Below are positions 6,194 through 7,017 of a stretch of DNA of 7,017 nucleotides, piece by piece (position 1 is the first letter of the stretch; every line of letters starts with the position of its first letter). The stretch covers positions 1-7,017 of the forward strand of contig MWAR01000479.1 of the NCBI GenBank assembly GCA_002068715.1, written 5' to 3'. The DNA is from a bacterium ADurb.Bin374 (lineage in GTDB: Bacteria; Riflebacteria; Ozemobacteria; Ozemobacterales; Ozemobacteraceae). The position numbers and the translations under genes were made by a program. Under the pieces are notes generated by a model. That model was not told where the DNA came from and made no database searches. It saw only the letters and a list, made by a program, of their open reading frames with translations.

Positions 6194-7004
6194 AAAAGGC
6201 AGTTCCCCTTTTTCCAAGGTCGCCTCGGCTCTCGCCGTTCCACTTGCCACGCTCATCGCCGTGGTCGTGATTCCCCAGGTTCGAGAGCCCGCGCGACAGG
6301 CGTTCGCCATCGGAATCGGCATCATCGGCCTGTGGGCGCTCGTCGTCGCCTGCCGAAAAACCGAGCAGAGCCTCCTTCTCTCGAAAATCCTTCAGAGTCT
6401 CGCGGCCATCGGAACGATTATGGTCCTCCTGACGTATCTTCCGATCGCCGGCTATCTGTGCAGACCACTGCTGCTGCCCCATGCCGACGGAAACGCAGAT
6501 GCAATTCTGGTTCTGGCCTCGGGGGTATCGAAACAGGGAGAGTATACGTATGCCGGGCTCCAGCGGGTTCTGCACGGTGCCGAGCTGCTGCGGGCCGGGC
6601 GGGCCCCGCTGCTTGTCTTCAGCACGGGCGATCCGCTTCCGAACCGGCCGATTCCTGAAGCCGTCTGGGTCGCATCTTTCGCCGCCTTTCTCGATCTGCC
6701 GCGAGGGTCTTACGAAATCCTGACCGGCGGCATCACGACAACGCGCACCGAAGCGCGGAAAGTCGCCCAGGTTCTGCTTCCGCGAGGCATCCGACGTCTG
6801 CTGCTGGTCACGAACGGCCCCCATATCAGTCGCGCCGCCGCCGTGTTCTCCGCGGCAGGGTTCGAAGTGCTTCCAGCTCCAGTCCAATCGGGAAAAACGA
6901 TCGACAATGCCTGCGAGAGTGACTTCTCGCTCTTCTCCTACGCCATGCACGAATGGATCGGAACGGCTCTGTACCGGCTTCGCGGCGACTTTTCCAGACG
7001 CTGA
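6183..7004 (+). CDS. DUF218 (SanA/ElyC/YdcF-like) membrane protein
   Basis: The 273-aa product has three hydrophobic segments (about 12-31, 40-56, 69-89) and then a DUF218 domain (about 105-268). Its family signatures are visible: DAILVLASG (106-114), the helix ending in LLRAGRAP (135-142), TRTEA (187-191), LLLVTNGPHISRA (206-218) and HEWIGTALYRLRG (256-268). DUF218 proteins such as E. coli SanA and ElyC are linked to envelope integrity and cell-wall precursor or lipid-carrier metabolism; their biochemical activity is not settled. The domain is probably extracytoplasmic. The ATG has AGGAAG at 6171-6176 at good spacing and lies eleven bases inside comEC, so the gene belongs to the same operon. 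A role in DNA uptake is possible but only by association. The stop falls thirteen bases before the window end. Confidence 0.87.
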   Translation: MNPEKGSSPFSKVASALAVPLATLIAVVVIPQVREPARQAFAIGIGIIGLWALVVACRKTEQSLLLSKILQSLAAIGTIMVLLTYLPIAGYLCRPLLLPHADGNADAILVLASGVSKQGEYTYAGLQRVLHGAELLRAGRAPLLVFSTGDPLPNRPIPEAVWVASFAAFLDLPRGSYEILTGGITTTRTEARKVAQVLLPRGIRRLLLVTNGPHISRAAAVFSAAGFEVLPAPVQSGKTIDNACESDFSLFSYAMHEWIGTALYRLRGDFSRR

Positions 7005-7017
7005 ACCGACGCTCCGG

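Noticed and set aside
6010..6243. Short - strand frame spanning the comEC/DUF218 junction
   Set aside because: It is antisense to two supported genes and has no motif or plausible ribosome-binding site.

Overview
The window is GC-rich bacterial DNA with dense, overlapping genes on the + strand and one large gene on the - strand. I see no rRNA, tRNA, IS element or CRISPR array, so the host cannot be named. The GC-rich codon use, the competence genes and the short degenerate intergenic repeats suit an uncultured environmental bacterium, but that is inference.

Layout. Positions 1611 to 1 (- strand) hold a transketolase-like enzyme that runs off the left edge. It is open for 537 codons and carries thiamine-diphosphate and transketolase pyrimidine-domain motifs. 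Positions 1612-2029 are a divergent intergenic region. It holds short scattered repeats (CAGATGGAG family), a degenerate 33-bp-period tandem repeat, two hairpins, and a good sigma70-type promoter whose -10 box (TATAAT) sits 7 nt before an ATG, so the first gene of the + operon may be read from a leaderless mRNA.

Positions 2030-7004 (+ strand) form one tight operon of five genes. Every junction overlaps (by 4, 40, 4 and 11 nt): a single-pass membrane protein of unknown function; a 270-aa protein that looks like a degenerate C-terminal half of a class I (leucyl-type) aminoacyl-tRNA synthetase; a short ComEA-like helix-hairpin-helix DNA-binding protein; a ComEC/Rec2 DNA-uptake channel; and a DUF218 (SanA/ElyC/YdcF-type) membrane protein.

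How they fit together. ComEA (DNA capture outside the inner membrane) and ComEC (channel for single-stranded DNA) make this a transformation locus. Its most unusual feature is that ComEC lacks the usual C-terminal metallo-beta-lactamase domain and instead carries a Pro/Ala/Lys-rich linker and about 200 residues of mostly helical soluble sequence that I do not recognise. The roles of the two upstream genes and the DUF218 gene in DNA uptake are suggested only by their co-transcription.
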